Positions 1-14,500 of a DNA stretch of 64,000 nucleotides are shown here, one piece after another. Where the stretch lies: NCBI GenBank assembly GCA_002751075.1, contig NAOQ01000012.1, positions 226,948-290,947 of the forward strand. The letters run 5' to 3'. A program made the position numbers and the translations under genes. Below the pieces are notes generated by a model. That model made no database searches and had not been told where the DNA came from. It worked only from the letters and a program-made list of their open reading frames with translations. The DNA comes from Ichthyophonus hoferi. Its lineage: Eukaryota > Opisthokonta > Ichthyosporea > Ichthyophonida > Ichthyophonidae. The first letter of the stretch is position 1, and the number at the start of each line of letters is the position of its first letter.

Positions 1-291
1 GTTGGGTGCCATGTGAAGTATCTATATTAGGGCAGAACACGTCAATAGGAATTGGCCAAGGATCATGTAATCGCTAACACAGCATCATCATACAATCCAA
101 TTATCTATCCCAGAAAGTAAAGAAATCTATAATCAAAATGAATTAATATTTAATGAGTGATTGGTCAACAATACCGTTCATCGTTCATTTCCATCTATGA
201 ACAAAGCGGTAAAAATGCAAGCATGACCTAAATTCTATCCTAAACTCCCAAACAAGGAGAGAAAGATCAGTGTAAATGACATATTACGGAC

Positions 292-3200
292 CTCTTGTCA
301 TCGGTGTGTTCAATATCCAACCAGATGACGTCATAGGGGATGTTGTGTTCGTCAAATTTAGAGTCCACCTGAACGCGCATTGTTAGGTTAGCAAGTATAT
401 ATGAGCAATTAGCATTAATCTGAATAATTAATTAGACTTCCAATGTTTAACAGCCCAGAAATTGGCTAATAAAAGGTATTTACATTCATGTACATAGATG
501 ACTATTCAAATGCACATACATCTGTCAAGTACAGCAACCAATCTACTCTATACATAGTAGTATAAGCATATATATACGTGTTGTAGTGTATGTATGGTGC
601 AGTAGGGGGGGAGGTGTGTGTGGATGCAATCAGGAACATACACTGAGCACATCTTGGACATTATTGTAGTTCCAGCGACATTGATGGTAACCCATGGAAA
701 ATTTAGGAGGCAATGAAGTGGTGCCTGTGAGTTTAGAGTATTGTGTAGCCACATCCTGTATGTAGTATGATGTGGTGTGGTATGTTATGGCAACAGTTAG
801 TAGGATGGGTTATGACATAGCATGTTAATATAAGATATGTCGTAATAGGAGGCAATATTATAAACTAAAATAATATCATACAATATAATATAGTATAACA
901 TAATAGAAAACACCAAAAGACACCATTGTGATAGGATTTTTCGTGTATGTACAAATAAATATAGATGTATATGTATAGGCATAGATAGATTCACATGGGA
1001 CATAGACGTACGATGGAAAGTACAAACATATACAAACACCAGACTATACACTATACTATAGGATCCATTGTTAGACCAGGATTTAAACTAACAAAACATC
1101 AAGGCCCAATTGTCCTGTACAAGACAGAAGTATTATACATATGACGTAGTAAAAAGGTATCATTTATATTATACATTTTATACACAGTATACAACTTATA
1201 TGCATACACGTATTCACCTACCTTGGGGGTGGGTCCAAACATGATGAACACATCCATGATACCACTCTCGCTAATCCAATGGGTATCCTTACCACTAGCA
1301 ACCCCCTGCACCCAACCAATAAGAGGTCAGTAAAATGACATCATCTCTCTAGTCAAATAGAGTACTCCACCTATATAGTGTTGTTCATCTCCAATCTCAC
1401 CAATGATCTACTATTAATAAACTCATTCTCTATGGCTAAAGATAAAATAGCGTGTTATTACTGGTTGAATAAAAGCTACAGAGAAAGAGATACATAAAGA
1501 ACGCATATAATCATATATAGAAATATATCTTCATATATATATTATTTTAATTCTTTCCTTCTTTAGCACACATCTCATAAACGAGTCGTTTGCTTGCTTT
1601 AGTTCCAAAACATTACATTGCTGCACTGGATAACTAACAAATAACCCCCTAATATATATACAATATAATATCATACAGTCTACTATAATATATTTATTAT
1701 GTCATTCACTAATACGTAAAACACCTACTAAAAATAATTTTAAAATATCTTAAAGGAAGGAGATGTTGAGTAGTACAATACATATAGTACAGATAATACA
1801 TACTACGTATAACAATAATACATATAATACAATTAGGATAACGTGCCGGTGTAGGCAATCATTGTAGTATGTTACATACTATATGCTAACTATTCAGTAA
1901 CATGTAGTGTGATATGAATGTCCAATCCGACAGAGGCAGCTAAAAAAAGACATTCAGTTTATGTCCCCAGTACTTGGGTCCCTTTACACACATTCATAAA
2001 CAGATACATACGTTCACACACATATAACCACACATATACCAACTGTCATCAAAATATATGTCCCACATACATTCTTAAGAGCGTCTAAGATTTCAATCCA
2101 TGTTTCGGATGCATTCAGCCAGAAAAGGGACACTGTTCGGCGGGCCGAATGAGCAAGCATGACAGGAATCGACCCGTATAGGGCCATGGGGTTATAGAGC
2201 TCAAACTCAAACACATCCAGGTTGTACAGGCGGTAGGGATCTGTCTCCCTATATGGTTATACACGTGGTTAACACGTGGTTGTGGTGAAGGTCAGGGAGA
2301 GAATATGGTATATATATGATTATGTTATGATAGGCTGTTATCTACTATTATATACTACTATATCTTGGTTAAATCTTAATATAGGGTTGGAGTATCTGAG
2401 TAGGGAAGGAATGTATATATGGTAACTGTGAAATAGAGATTAAATTTAGTAATGCAAATACACACATATACATATATATGCGTTATTATCTATATTATGC
2501 TGTTTATAAATTGTAGGATATAATATTCTAATATTATAATGCTATAATGCTAGCATAAACTAAGGTGAAGTAGTTGATGCAAATCAAATGCCAGAATACA
2601 GAACACCATTTCATCATCCGAAATTATAATAAAAAAAGCCAATGCATTAACCATGCAGTCCTAGGGCAAATTACGCACTGGGTGTTCTTAAGGGCGAGGG
2701 TGTCGGCATGAGAGGGAATGCCATATACGTGGTTGAAGCCCTCAAAGCGGAAGTCCATAGCAACAGAGGTGTAACCTATGGGATGTGAATGTTAAAATAT
2801 TAAATCATAGGTTTTATGCGTGGAAGTGGCGTACAAGAGAATACACATATATATATATATATATATATATATGGGTGTAAATGGTATAGATTTTAATTGT
2901 AGAATGAATAGTAGAATAAAGAAAGAATGCATTAGTAAAAATCAATAGAGGTAATAATGGTGTAATTAATATAGCAAATAAAATACAAATATCTAATATA
3001 TAGTATAACAACAAGAAAGATTAAGGACATAGGTAGGTAGGTCGGTAGGTACTCGCACACAATATATTACACAAAATAATTGTATACACCAACTAACTCC
3101 TATCTCCACCCTCACATATACATAAATAATGTTACTAAACGTAGTAATAAGATGTATATATGATATATTACTATATATAATAATCAGATATATAATAACA

Positions 3201-6200
3201 CCTACCCAGTGGTTTACTATCGGGAAAGTTCTTGAAGCTCTCACCATTAAACGCTTCCATTTCTTCGTTATATTGGCTCCAACGATTATAGGCCTCTGTG
3301 TCATTGGATGAGAGGACAGTTAGTCACGAATAAATATATAAGAATATATGTATATGTATATGTATACATAGTGGGTGACAGAGTCCATGTCTATATACCC
3401 ACACATGTGTTCCCATACCAAAACTTACATATTGGTTATATGCGGCGTAGCAACGAGGACAGAGAGATAGAGAGTAGAGAAATTACCGAGGGATTACATA
3501 TATATTTCTATATGTTACATGTATGTATAAGCATATACTTGCTTATAGATACTACACCTACCCGTGTCATTGTATGAACCATCCTCGTTGCTCTCTGGCA
3601 TAGGTACCTCCTGTGATACCAACCAATCAGTTCTGTACATATACATGACGTACATATGGTGGTACATTGCCCCGTATATGTAGATAACCCAAGGACTACA
3701 AACAATGGAAATAGTAAATTATATAAATATATAGACAGTAGATATAAGCCTAGTTTAATCACGGCTAACCACTATGTCTGTGCAGTAATCCAGTCATTTC
3801 TCTTTCATTATTAGAATCAAATATATATACAAAGTACAACCAATCTCTAGCTCCATATATATTACTATTCCACCAATAAACAGCCCATAGGTGCAATATT
3901 GCACTTAATATTGTAAACAATAACATAACATAATATAGTGTTGCTATTGCTACACAGTAATTCTTATAGTACATCATAGTATAGAACAACAGAGGGTGCA
4001 CTGTAAGGTAGAGAGGGCTATATGTTCGCATTACCTCAGGGCGAGGCTTGAGATACTCAAATTTCATCAGATTACGGCTGTAAGAGAATAGAGTTGGTTA
4101 GTCCATATTGGCTGTCTTGAATGGGGTGGAAGATTTGGTCGGTTTCATAGGTTCTATATCAGGTGAGACCATGAATGTGTTATAATTGGTTAATATTAAT
4201 TGTTTTCAATAAAAAAATGCCGATTTGACACCCAATCATTTAGGCGATTTTCTTTTAATCTTTGAGCTTTGTTTGAATGCTCAATAATATAATACCACAA
4301 GGTAATTAAATAATGCATTGCAGCTTGAGTATCGTTACAGGTCATTTATATTTATTCATATCCAGCCAACCAATTAGCTAGAATAATGAAATTAATGGGA
4401 TATTTTAATTTGTTCAATATACAGTCTTATAAAAAAAGAAAAGAAATAGAACACTATAATAAATACTCAGTATTCAACAAACAATATGTAACCCATCTGG
4501 TCGAATAGTGTATTATTATTATATAACGGTAATAATAATAATAATACGTCCATCCTCCCCAAAAACATACACCACAATGACATAACTAAAAAAAATTAAC
4601 AAAAACTCAATAAATAAATAAATAAAAATATATATACATAATTCATGTAATTGATACAACTTACAACATAATATAGTATAGTATACTATACATACCTAAA
4701 ACAGATACTGTATACACTACACAGCCTTTATTAATCATATATTAAATAATCTTACACCATGATAGGTTTAGGTATAGGTACTATAGTTCCGTCCAGCCAA
4801 TATATATATATATATAGAGTTAACCTATATAACAAAAGCATAGGGCTAGTGATATTCTTATTAATCCTGCTACCATCGCCTACCTATTAGCAGTAACAAG
4901 CACATCATCTCCAGCCAGGAACTCCACTGTGAAGGGATTAAACTGAATATTCACACGGTGATCAGTTCCTTTAAGCTGCACCAGAAGGCTGTAGAAGAAT
5001 AATATAAGTATTTGTATTAGCTAATAATTACAGTTTGCCATGAGGAGAGAGGCAGATGGTGGTTTGCATATAAGTAAAGGCTCCTTGTGTTGACGTACCC
5101 AATAACCTTTATAATACTGTATGTGGTAGGATAAATTGCAATAATCTTGTATACAAGTCCTCATTGCTAAGTTTTTTTTCCCGTAACTTAACATACTAAT
5201 TGTCCACAAATCACGCAAATACTTGGATGTCGATATTCTACCCAATAATAGAACAAATTGCAAAGTATATGCGACATCACAGCTAACACAATATAATGTA
5301 TTACCAGATTGTATTGGTTCCTATTGTTTTTTCCCGCCTGTAATCCTGTAGTCATCTATGACACTTTGCCAATCATTCTTTCTTTTTAATCCCATCAATC
5401 CTTAAGTATAAATTTTAGCATGCATTTTAATGTGGAATATTCTGATTAATAATCTCTAGTTATTAATAACAATCTAAAAAGATCCAGTTCGTGTGTATGG
5501 TCGACATGCGTATAAATATCCAATATATATATATTCATTATCTAGATTTGATAGGTGAGGAGATATAGTATGCAAACAACATATAGGGGAAAGATCCGTA
5601 TACCCCCCTACCTAGTATAGTATCTACATACAATCACTTACTCTTACTATATCCCTTATATAGTATAGTGCATGCATACATACTATCACCTACTAACTAT
5701 TCGTATATACTTAGGCATATGTTGCAGCACGTCAAGTAAATAAGACCCTGCAAGCCTAGCCACATTGATATACACACAAAGAAAATACCTATAGGGTAGT
5801 GGCTTTAGGCGTAGTCACAATAAACACAGCTCTGTATTTTAACAGAAAACCCACTAATAACAAATGCGAGGTATGCAAAACTAAATTAAAAATTAGACAT
5901 ATAAGGAGGACTCTTACGATGCGCTAGACTTGGTGATCTCCTCAAAGCCAAACTCGGTGTAAGGCAGAACTACTTCAGGTACCTATTGGAGGAGAAGGGT
6001 GAAACGGTTGATTATTGGTATAATATCATGTGCTATTGATGACGGTAGGTAAGTGCTATCTTAGGGTCTGCCCAGAGGAGAGCAACTAGATTCATATTGG
6101 TTATCACGGTTTATCCTTTCTCTGCTGCACGACTTTTTATATGCATATATATATATAAATATATAAATATATAAATATATAAAATATTACCCTCTAACGT

Positions 6201-7968
6201 ATACAAATGTCCCCTTTTGCATTACTAGTAATTATAGTAACCACTATTTACAATCCCCAATCATTTGCCACAAATAATATCTTACATACCTCATATCTGG
6301 GCTTCAGTGGATTAGTCTCAAAGATGCGCATGCGAGCTGTGCCACTTTCTACACCAATCACTTCAAAAGCAAGTTTGAAATCTAGTGGTAGAGATATATT
6401 TATAAATAAATTAGCTAGAATATACCTTATATCATGTCATTCTATTATAATATACCTTCCACCCCCATACACGGAACATATAGAATAAATGCATATATGT
6501 TATATGATAGATACAGCTACTAAGCGACATAATAATAATCGAAAGGGAAGGGGAAAAAAAGACACAGACGATATCATAGATTGGTGATTATCAACCAATA
6601 GGCTCTATATTATGATCTTATATATTGGTAAGATAATTATTTACTTTGGTAAATAGAACCAATCGTAGTAAAATATATAATTCATTTGCAGTAAATATAT
6701 TATTTATCTTCTTTAGTTTGTCAAACATTTTTTTCTTTTTTTTATTAATTTGGAAAATACGTTACGGGAAATTTTTAATAACTACAAATAGGAGGTAAGT
6801 TATGAAGTAGTTAATAGCACTATAATAGATGATGTCATGTGAATAAATGTATAGAGGAGAAAGAGGGAAAGAGGTAAAAAGATAATAAAACGTATCAGTA
6901 GGTTGGGCCTGTGTGTAGGCAGTTTTACATATGTAGGGGTATAGGCTATCATGAAGGAAAAATCATTGCATATTCGATATGTCACAGATGTGAATACAGT
7001 TTTATGGCTGAGTGATCTAATAAACTGGTATGTAATAGCTAAGGACTGCTATCAGGCCTTATACATTTCAAAATATTGGCTAGACTGGTTAGGTGAATAT
7101 CTTAAAATTAGGATAATGCACTAAATTAAAACATCATGCCCAAGAGAAACTATAGGGCAATTAAAAATTAAAGCAAAACTTACTCGTTGACTGGTCCATA
7201 AGGACAGCAGTGACCTTAGTAGGAAGTACCTCGACAGAAAGGGGATCAACAGCATATTGGGGCAACCGCTCCTCTCCAGCTTTCAAACGATTACGACTGA
7301 AAATAAAAACTTAAGAGGTTAATATTAAATAGTTATATATATTATTATCTTCAATCAGTCCCGTGAAAGGATTGTCAAATATAAATTGTCTTACCAACCC
7401 CTCTCTTCTTCCTTTCTCATCCTGGATTTCTCTATTTATGATTGATTATGTTTCTATGTGCTCCCTCACCTTTTCAATTTCCGTCTTTTTTTATCATACA
7501 CTTCGCATTGCATATTTCCTTATCCCACTTATTCAGTTTTCTATTAAGAGCAATGTTTTTCCTTTGTATTTAAAGTATGTTTAATCTGCACACAATACAA
7601 CAGAGCTGAGAAAAGACTATTTAGAGAAAGAAAGAAATGAAGAAAATGAAAACAACAAAACTAAAGTACAAAAGAATATACCATAAAAAAGATAGCGCAG
7701 TGACACATTAGGAGCTGAGTGTATTTGTATATATGTACTTTTATGTATTCTGTTTCTCATTTTCACGTCTAAGTCTCGTTTCTGAATCCAAACAAAATAA
7801 AGCCCCACAATGTAGTGTCAAACGACAGCTTACCTACAAAAACCGGCTTGTGCACAAGTTTTAAAGTTCGCTCTCTCGACGGCAACTGTTGTAGACACAA
7901 GAGTGGCCACGGCCACTAGCGACCTAAAGAGGGAAGGAGAAAGAGAAAGAAAGAGATGGGGGAGAGTG

Positions 7969-8021
<53 letters not shown>

Positions 8022-8294
8022 AATCAATAACTACACTCTATATCCTCTAGCCAGTGGATGTCTATACTATCATTACGTGTCATTACGTATCACGATGTGA
8101 ATAAGTTGTATATCTTGAAATGGATAGGTAAACCCAGCCAATATAACCCTAACGATTATACTCAATCACCTGCTTGTACCATAGTAACACCCTTGGTGCA
8201 AGACAAAATAAGAGGTATGAGAGGTGAGTAATGGATGATGATGTGGTGTATTTATGACCAAGGTTCTCACTCACCAAGTCAGTAGGTTGGTCAT
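292..8294 (-). CDS. GANAB: Glucosidase II alpha subunit (GH31), 5' part, 14 exons
   Basis: ER glucosidase II catalytic subunit, which trims glucose from N-glycans in the ER lumen. Exons in coding order: 8275-8294, 7834-7923, 7184-7296, 6290-6381, 5918-5982, 4884-4988, 4035-4077, 3562-3610, 3206-3295, 2679-2775, 2071-2248, 1222-1305, 642-755, 292-368. All phases agree, giving about 405 residues; the family is usually near 940, so the rest lies left of the window. The start ATG at 8294 opens a signal peptide (hydrophobic stretch about residues 5-21), followed by the mature start ANFKTC, as in animal GANAB. Family landmarks: HVYGIP (238-243), [10 protein letters not shown] (271-280), GYHQCRWNY (364-372) and DVIWLDIEH (393-401), the last in the GH31 barrel. 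The catalytic nucleophile region is not in the window. The exon at 292-368 ends at an unusual donor (GTCCGT). Identification is very secure; small exon edges could shift by a codon. Confidence 0.96.
7973..8017. repeat. (AG)n microsatellite in GANAB intron 1
   Basis: Uninterrupted AG run about 45 bp long, about 50 bp upstream of the exon 2 acceptor. On the coding strand it is a CT tract and may serve as an extended polypyrimidine tract. Confidence 0.95.
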
Positions 8295-11200
8295 GGCAAA
8301 CAGGGAAAGTAACTACCACAAACAACGGAAAATACCGGTGTTAAAATAGGTAAATAAACCAACTCTAAAACCTTGAGCCTCCAAAGGCGTCAATAATGTA
8401 CCGAAATTTAGGCGTTACCAGGCAGTCTCCCTGGAAGTTTAATTATATTTGTTTATTAGCAAATAAAAATGAAGAATATAATAATTATTATGTTATTTAG
8501 GGAATTTTGTTTAAATTTTCGCTTTACTCGTTATAATTAATATTAAATTTACTGAGCATAAACAATGAGATAATGATATAGATCATGCTAGTAAATTAGA
8601 ATATTTACTTAAAGCTATTTACTTTTGTAATAAAAGGTAATTTATACAAAATAATCAAAAAAATTAGAATTTATTATTAATATATGTATATATATATATA
8701 TATAAAGTTACACCGCAACCTCTACAGATTTACAACAGAGTCTGGAATTTTCCTTTTGTTTGGAATATGAAGCGCAAATAGCATGGTCTAAAATATACTA
8801 TCCAATAAAACACGCTTACTAATATTTAGCGAACCAATTGTTGGCCGAGTTGTTTGTAACAGGAAAATTAGTGGCTGCTTAGCAACTTGGCTGTGAAGAT
8901 TATATATTATATTTTGTAAAATAAATTTTGATATAATGGCAACATTACAACAATTTTACTATATTATATTATAGTGTAATGTAATGCAGTGTAATATTAT
9001 ATAGTGCAAGTTATTATAGTGTAAGGTAATATAATGATAGATTAATTAATTGTGAATAGATAAAGTAAACATTAAATATAGTTGTCAGGAATTATTGATT
9101 GACAAAGGCAAGAACGAAACTATACCAATCGATGACTAGATATAACTATATAAATTAATAATATATGATTAGAATCAACATTATTATTACTTATTTGAAG
9201 TTATTTTAAACACCACTTATATATGACAAATAAATAGGGTACAATAAAAAATAGCAGGCTGCTACAAAGGGTATGCACTGACTTTCATTCTCTGCAGTAG
9301 ACGTATAATTTACTTTTGTTTGAGGGGATAATTCTATATATACTCCTTTAGAATCAGATTTTTATCATATGGGTTTAGTTATATTAGGCTTTTTTACATA
9401 TTTTAGTATTGCATAACATAGCTCAAAAACACGATCTGGGAATAAGATTTTGAATGTGGATCAAGCGCCTACTGCTTTATAATTTCGATTGGTACCCAAT
9501 TCCAAATACCTCAATGAGCTAGTTGAGAGAAATTGTTGGTTTCTGCTCAAGTTACATAATGCAAACGAGGCGCCAAGCTTGAGGGCGAAGAAAAATAAAT
9601 GAGCAAAAAAGACACATCACTGATGAACAAAATAAGACTTCATAATAATAAACAATAAAGCTATCCATGGAGTACCGTTGATAATAATAATCATAGCAAC
9701 AAGAACGAACAATCCCTTTTTATATAGCAAACTTGTTAGTAGCTTATTCTTACATTTTTTTTATTAATTACACATTATGTTTTCTCCAAATAACATAACA
9801 CCTCTTTTATATAAGCTAGTACAGGCATCAACATAGTGAATATATATAATCCACTGCAATATAATCATGATTTGTACAATATTATTATATTTTAAATAAT
9901 CATATTACACTCTTTGTACTCCCTGTATTTCAGAATAAACGCATAATCAATCTGAATGGTTCCACAGATGTAAACTAAAATATTTCCACAATAATGTTAT
10001 ATCTTATATACTTCACCTTTTTCTGGAGAATAAATGCAAAAGTTAGCCATCATAATATTGTTAGTATATTTTGTATGATTCATATATTAACAGTAAGTAG
10101 AGGAATCAGGAACAATAATATGATTAATAAACATCTTTGTGTACATGCATCTATGCGTATGTATGTATATACAACGAAATCAATGCTGGCAAAAATCTAA
10201 AACATATTACAAGTGGACTAAGTTAATAATAAATAAATTAATAAGATATGAAAAACACTAGAATATTAGATGAATGATATATATTTATTTATTTTTATAT
10301 ATCTTCATTTTTATACACACATCCTCGGATGATAACAAGACATGGCTAAAAAAGTACACTTTATACCTATTGTCAGCTATCGTTTAATAGCTATTTTAAT
10401 TAACTCTACCTCTCTAATCATAGTGAGCAATAATCCTAACTACTTCAACAAGCAATCTAGAATTAAAAGTGAAATAAAACCCTTGCCTGACATCCCGCAT
10501 CAGTAGGTCTATTTATACTTCATTGATGTATACATAGAAAACACGTTAGCACTGAAGTTAGATTGAAGGCACTTAATCAAACCAGTACAATCAAGATCAT
10601 ATAAGAAGCCTAGTAATTACTCAGTCTTTTCTGTAAGATAAACCCAGTACGACACTTTTAATAAAGATTACTGAACAAATCTTTATATTTAATAGAATAT
10701 ATATATTGTTGAACTTGTACTTGCTTTTTGTTTAAAGCTAGATAGCCCAAGACAAATATGTATAGGGAAGACTTAGCACGAAAAACTAATCATAAAATAT
10801 GTAGTGATGGATTAAATGTATTTTATTCTCCGTTTTCAAGCATTATGCCATATTATATAATATATTTTAATGTTTTACATCGTAGATTCCTAAACTGTTA
10901 AAACGTAAAAGATGCAAAATTCTAAATCATCACGGGCAATATGACGTATGTTCTTAATAAGAAACGGGTCAGAAAAATCATAGCAGTCAAGTAAAATCAG
11001 TTAGGAAGATTTTATTTTTAAAAAACTGCCTCGATAAGGATCATTGCCTGAGCAGTTAGTAGCCAATTAAGTTGAACTAAATTGTGGTGCATGGTTTTAA
11101 ATAACTAAGCAATGCAGTATATTTCAGGATGCAGTGTTCTCCCATTCGGCGCGATTGGCAGCACATTAACTAGAGCCTTAACAGCATCAACATAATTTTT

Positions 11201-11556
11201 TTAGAATACAGTTCAATCCACTTAGGGGCAAAGGTTCACATTGATCCATTTTTATGGATATCATTAATCCATATGATTGGTACCCAGAACATAGTAATCA
11301 AAGATGGTTGTATGAGGCTATAAAGAAAATCATATTTTCTGTCATAAACCAATACTCAGCACTTGATAATATAACCATCATCATGAACGCATTGAAAAAA
11401 AGAATTGATGTGGTAAAGAGAATTGAAACCTATCATATCATTTCAATATAGCGTCGTCAATGGGCACGATTGTCCTCCTAGAAGATAGACAAATTAAAAT
11501 ATATGCATATATCCAACCAATACATATATATTAACAATATTTTTAAATACAGATTC
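8295..11556. other. Intergenic stretch between the two minus-strand genes GANAB and EEIG1-like
   Basis: AT-rich sequence with short TA runs (for example 8690-8703). No conserved exon was recognised, apart from a decayed coding-like patch on the minus strand near 10.9-11.25 kb, listed separately. It should contain the GANAB promoter just above 8294, but I see no clear core element. Confidence 0.6.
10890..11250 (-). pseudogene. Decayed coding-like stretch, unidentified
   Basis: On the minus strand there are runs with protein-like composition, such as ALVNVLPIAPNGRTLHPEIY and DCYDFSDPFLIKNIRHIARD, where the surrounding DNA gives only stop-rich or I/Y/L/F-biased frames. It is broken in several places and I recognise no family. 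It could be a remnant of a host gene or of a mobile element. Confidence 0.25.
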
Positions 11557-14500
11557 TCACTGTCTCAACCACATATGATGGTGGTTGTAAGTAGGTTGCT
11601 TATTCATTTCGGCCGGGTGATTTGCAGGAACAATATGATATAGCTTCATCTCTCCAACCACAGCTGCAGAATAAAAAAATATGATGAAAAGATGAAAGCA
11701 ATATATTGCAAATCGGAGGGATAGATAGATGGTGAAAGACAGAAAGAGAAAAAAAAGAATTTCAAGGGTTGCAGAAGACGGGAATAAAATGTTAAAAGTA
11801 ATCCAATATCTCACATCAAGGTAGGTTAAACGTGTTGGAATATATTATATGTTAATCTGCTCATTTTCCTTTAACAATGTAATCACACTATGACAAAAGG
11901 AGGCACAAATGGAAAGAGTAGAACAATGAAAAGATGTGGGATAGGTGTATGAGAATATGTGATATATAAGGTATTTTATAAATAGGTGTAAGTCGCGTTT
12001 AAAAAGATGCAGTTTGTGAATTAATGCAGATTGCAGTAAAGCAGAACAGAGCCATGGACAAGTAGTTAAAAAAACCCCAAGTAGGTAGGGCAAAGAGAAT
12101 AAAATATTAGAATATGCATGAGACAGAAAGATACAATTAAGATATGCTCCTCAAGACAACAGCCAGAAATGTGTGTTTAGTTATTACTCAATATCAATGT
12201 AAACCATCTTTTGTTCTCGCAACTATGTTTAGATGATACAAAGATTTTTTGTGTAAATGTGCATAAATATAATAGTTTTGACTGTGATTAAGTAAGTATA
12301 AAAGAATGTAAGTGTGAAAGAAACAACAAATAGAGAAAACAGAAATTTGCCAAATTATGAGAAACATGTCTTGAGTGAAAAACTTCTAGTTGAGAAAGCA
12401 ATACAGATGCGCATGGGCAAGGTAAATACAAACATATTAGAAGGGCATACTTACAATCTATAACATCTTTATCATTTGCGCGCGTTAACCGAATGTGTTC
12501 TCTAGTTGGCATGGTATGATCAAATTCCTACAAGCATAAAGGAAAACATGTAAGCACCGTGCCATTACTTTGTAGGTATCACAGGCTCATGAAACAACAT
12601 TTATAGTTCGCAGCATCTCTGGTATCTAACAGGTCGGACAAAAGTATATTATGCTTTGATTAATTTTGTGTAGCTAAGGCAAGAATGAACTAGATCAAAA
12701 TAATTACAGTATATTGTAGAGTTAGGATGTGGTTAGAATCAAGTTTGAATACTACAAGATCGTATGAAATTGTTTAGGCAGCGCAATATACACGGCTATA
12801 ATTTTGGAAAATAGGCGTGCTTGCGTTGGTACTTAGTCTTTCTCTCTTCCATTGTTTCCTATTGATTTTATTTCCATATGCCTATAGTTCTTCAGCTGCA
12901 TAATGTTCTGTTGGTATGGGGGTCTCTCGATATAAAAATAGTGCTGGAACAAAAGCGTTCACGGCACTGTTACAGTCCATTCTTTTATTAATTGTTATTA
13001 TATTCAATTATTGTTAGAAAAAAAGTTTCTTTCTAGTTGAGTTGGACAGGGATTCAAATAGAATTCAGTAACACCAATACAAGTTTTCTTCCCAACAAAT
13101 AGGAATGAAAAATGGGTTTGAAAGATGAAACATAAGATAAGACACTAATGCGAATAGAGAAAAACAAATGGACAAGAGAAGAGGAAGGAAACGAAGATTG
13201 ACAAGAGAGTAATAGGACAGAACCACAGAAGGCATGTTAATTACCCAGGTGTCATCACCAGTAATAGATGAAAGATCATCAACAGCAGACTGCGTGATTA
13301 GGAACCAATGTTAGCTATGTGACATAAAATAGCCAATCATAATGGTTCAGTTACAGGATATGGTGCTTAAAATTGTGGAAAAAAAAAAATCCATTTTAGA
13401 ACTCAAATCCTCTTAGTAAAAATGCATTATTCTATTGGTAAAGGAGAAAGGCCAAGAGTTTTAATTTGTTTAACTATCCTGTGCAACATAAAAAAACAAC
13501 CACTATAAATAAGTTACTCAAAGAATAAGAATCAATTTATAATGGCTCCTTAATGTTAAATATATATATATATATAACGATATATATATGAATCATGAGT
13601 AGATAGAAGTCTTCACAAAAAAATATTTTTAAAAAGGGAAAAGGTAAAACTCCGGACAAAGGAAGAGAGGACAGAATCCATAGCATGAGCAGAAAGGAGA
13701 AAATACGATATCAATGTAGAGAAAAAAAATATATCAGAAAATATTAAAATGTTAAAGGAGAGAAGAGGAAGAATAAAGACAACGAGTGTGTTAAGTAAAA
13801 ATGAAGAAAGAAAACAGGAGAAAATAAAGTAGGGCAAAAAGATAAAAGGAATGCTAAACTGAGATAAGGAGTGCGTAAAATAGATAAAAAAGGATAAGAA
13901 AAGGACATGTATATATAAGAAAGGTTGTATGAATGAAACACAATACCAGCACACCAAATGTGCAAAAGGAAAATATAAACAATAAGAAAACAAAACTGAA
14001 TCCCAAATATAACGGCAAATACCTCGAATAACTTAAGGGGCTCAGACACCATTCTTGGTCTGTGGGAAGAATCATATTACTTCAGAATTATGTATGTACT
14101 TGGTATCCATTTCATACAAGCTTGTTGGTGTTTAGAATGCATGTGTTTTCAATCCATTGATTTATTACTTCTATTACACATTACACAGACATATGAGTAG
14201 TCTAGCAAGCAATTTGTCAACTTTTTAAATAAAAAAAGCGATAGGTTTAAATACGACTAAATTGTAAAATCTTATCGACATTAATTTAAAGTGTGTTCAT
14301 TTCATTGGCTCACTGGGGGAAATAACAGTGAGAAGAAGATAGTGAGGAAGTCGGATAAAGCTACACATAAAAATATTTAGAGAAAGATATTAAAGATTTA
14401 ATATCACTATTAAATTATAAATTGCTAATAAAATATCCACAGGAAACCAATAAAAAAAGATATAAATAGAGGTAAAGAAAAATTGCCTTAGCAATTGGAA

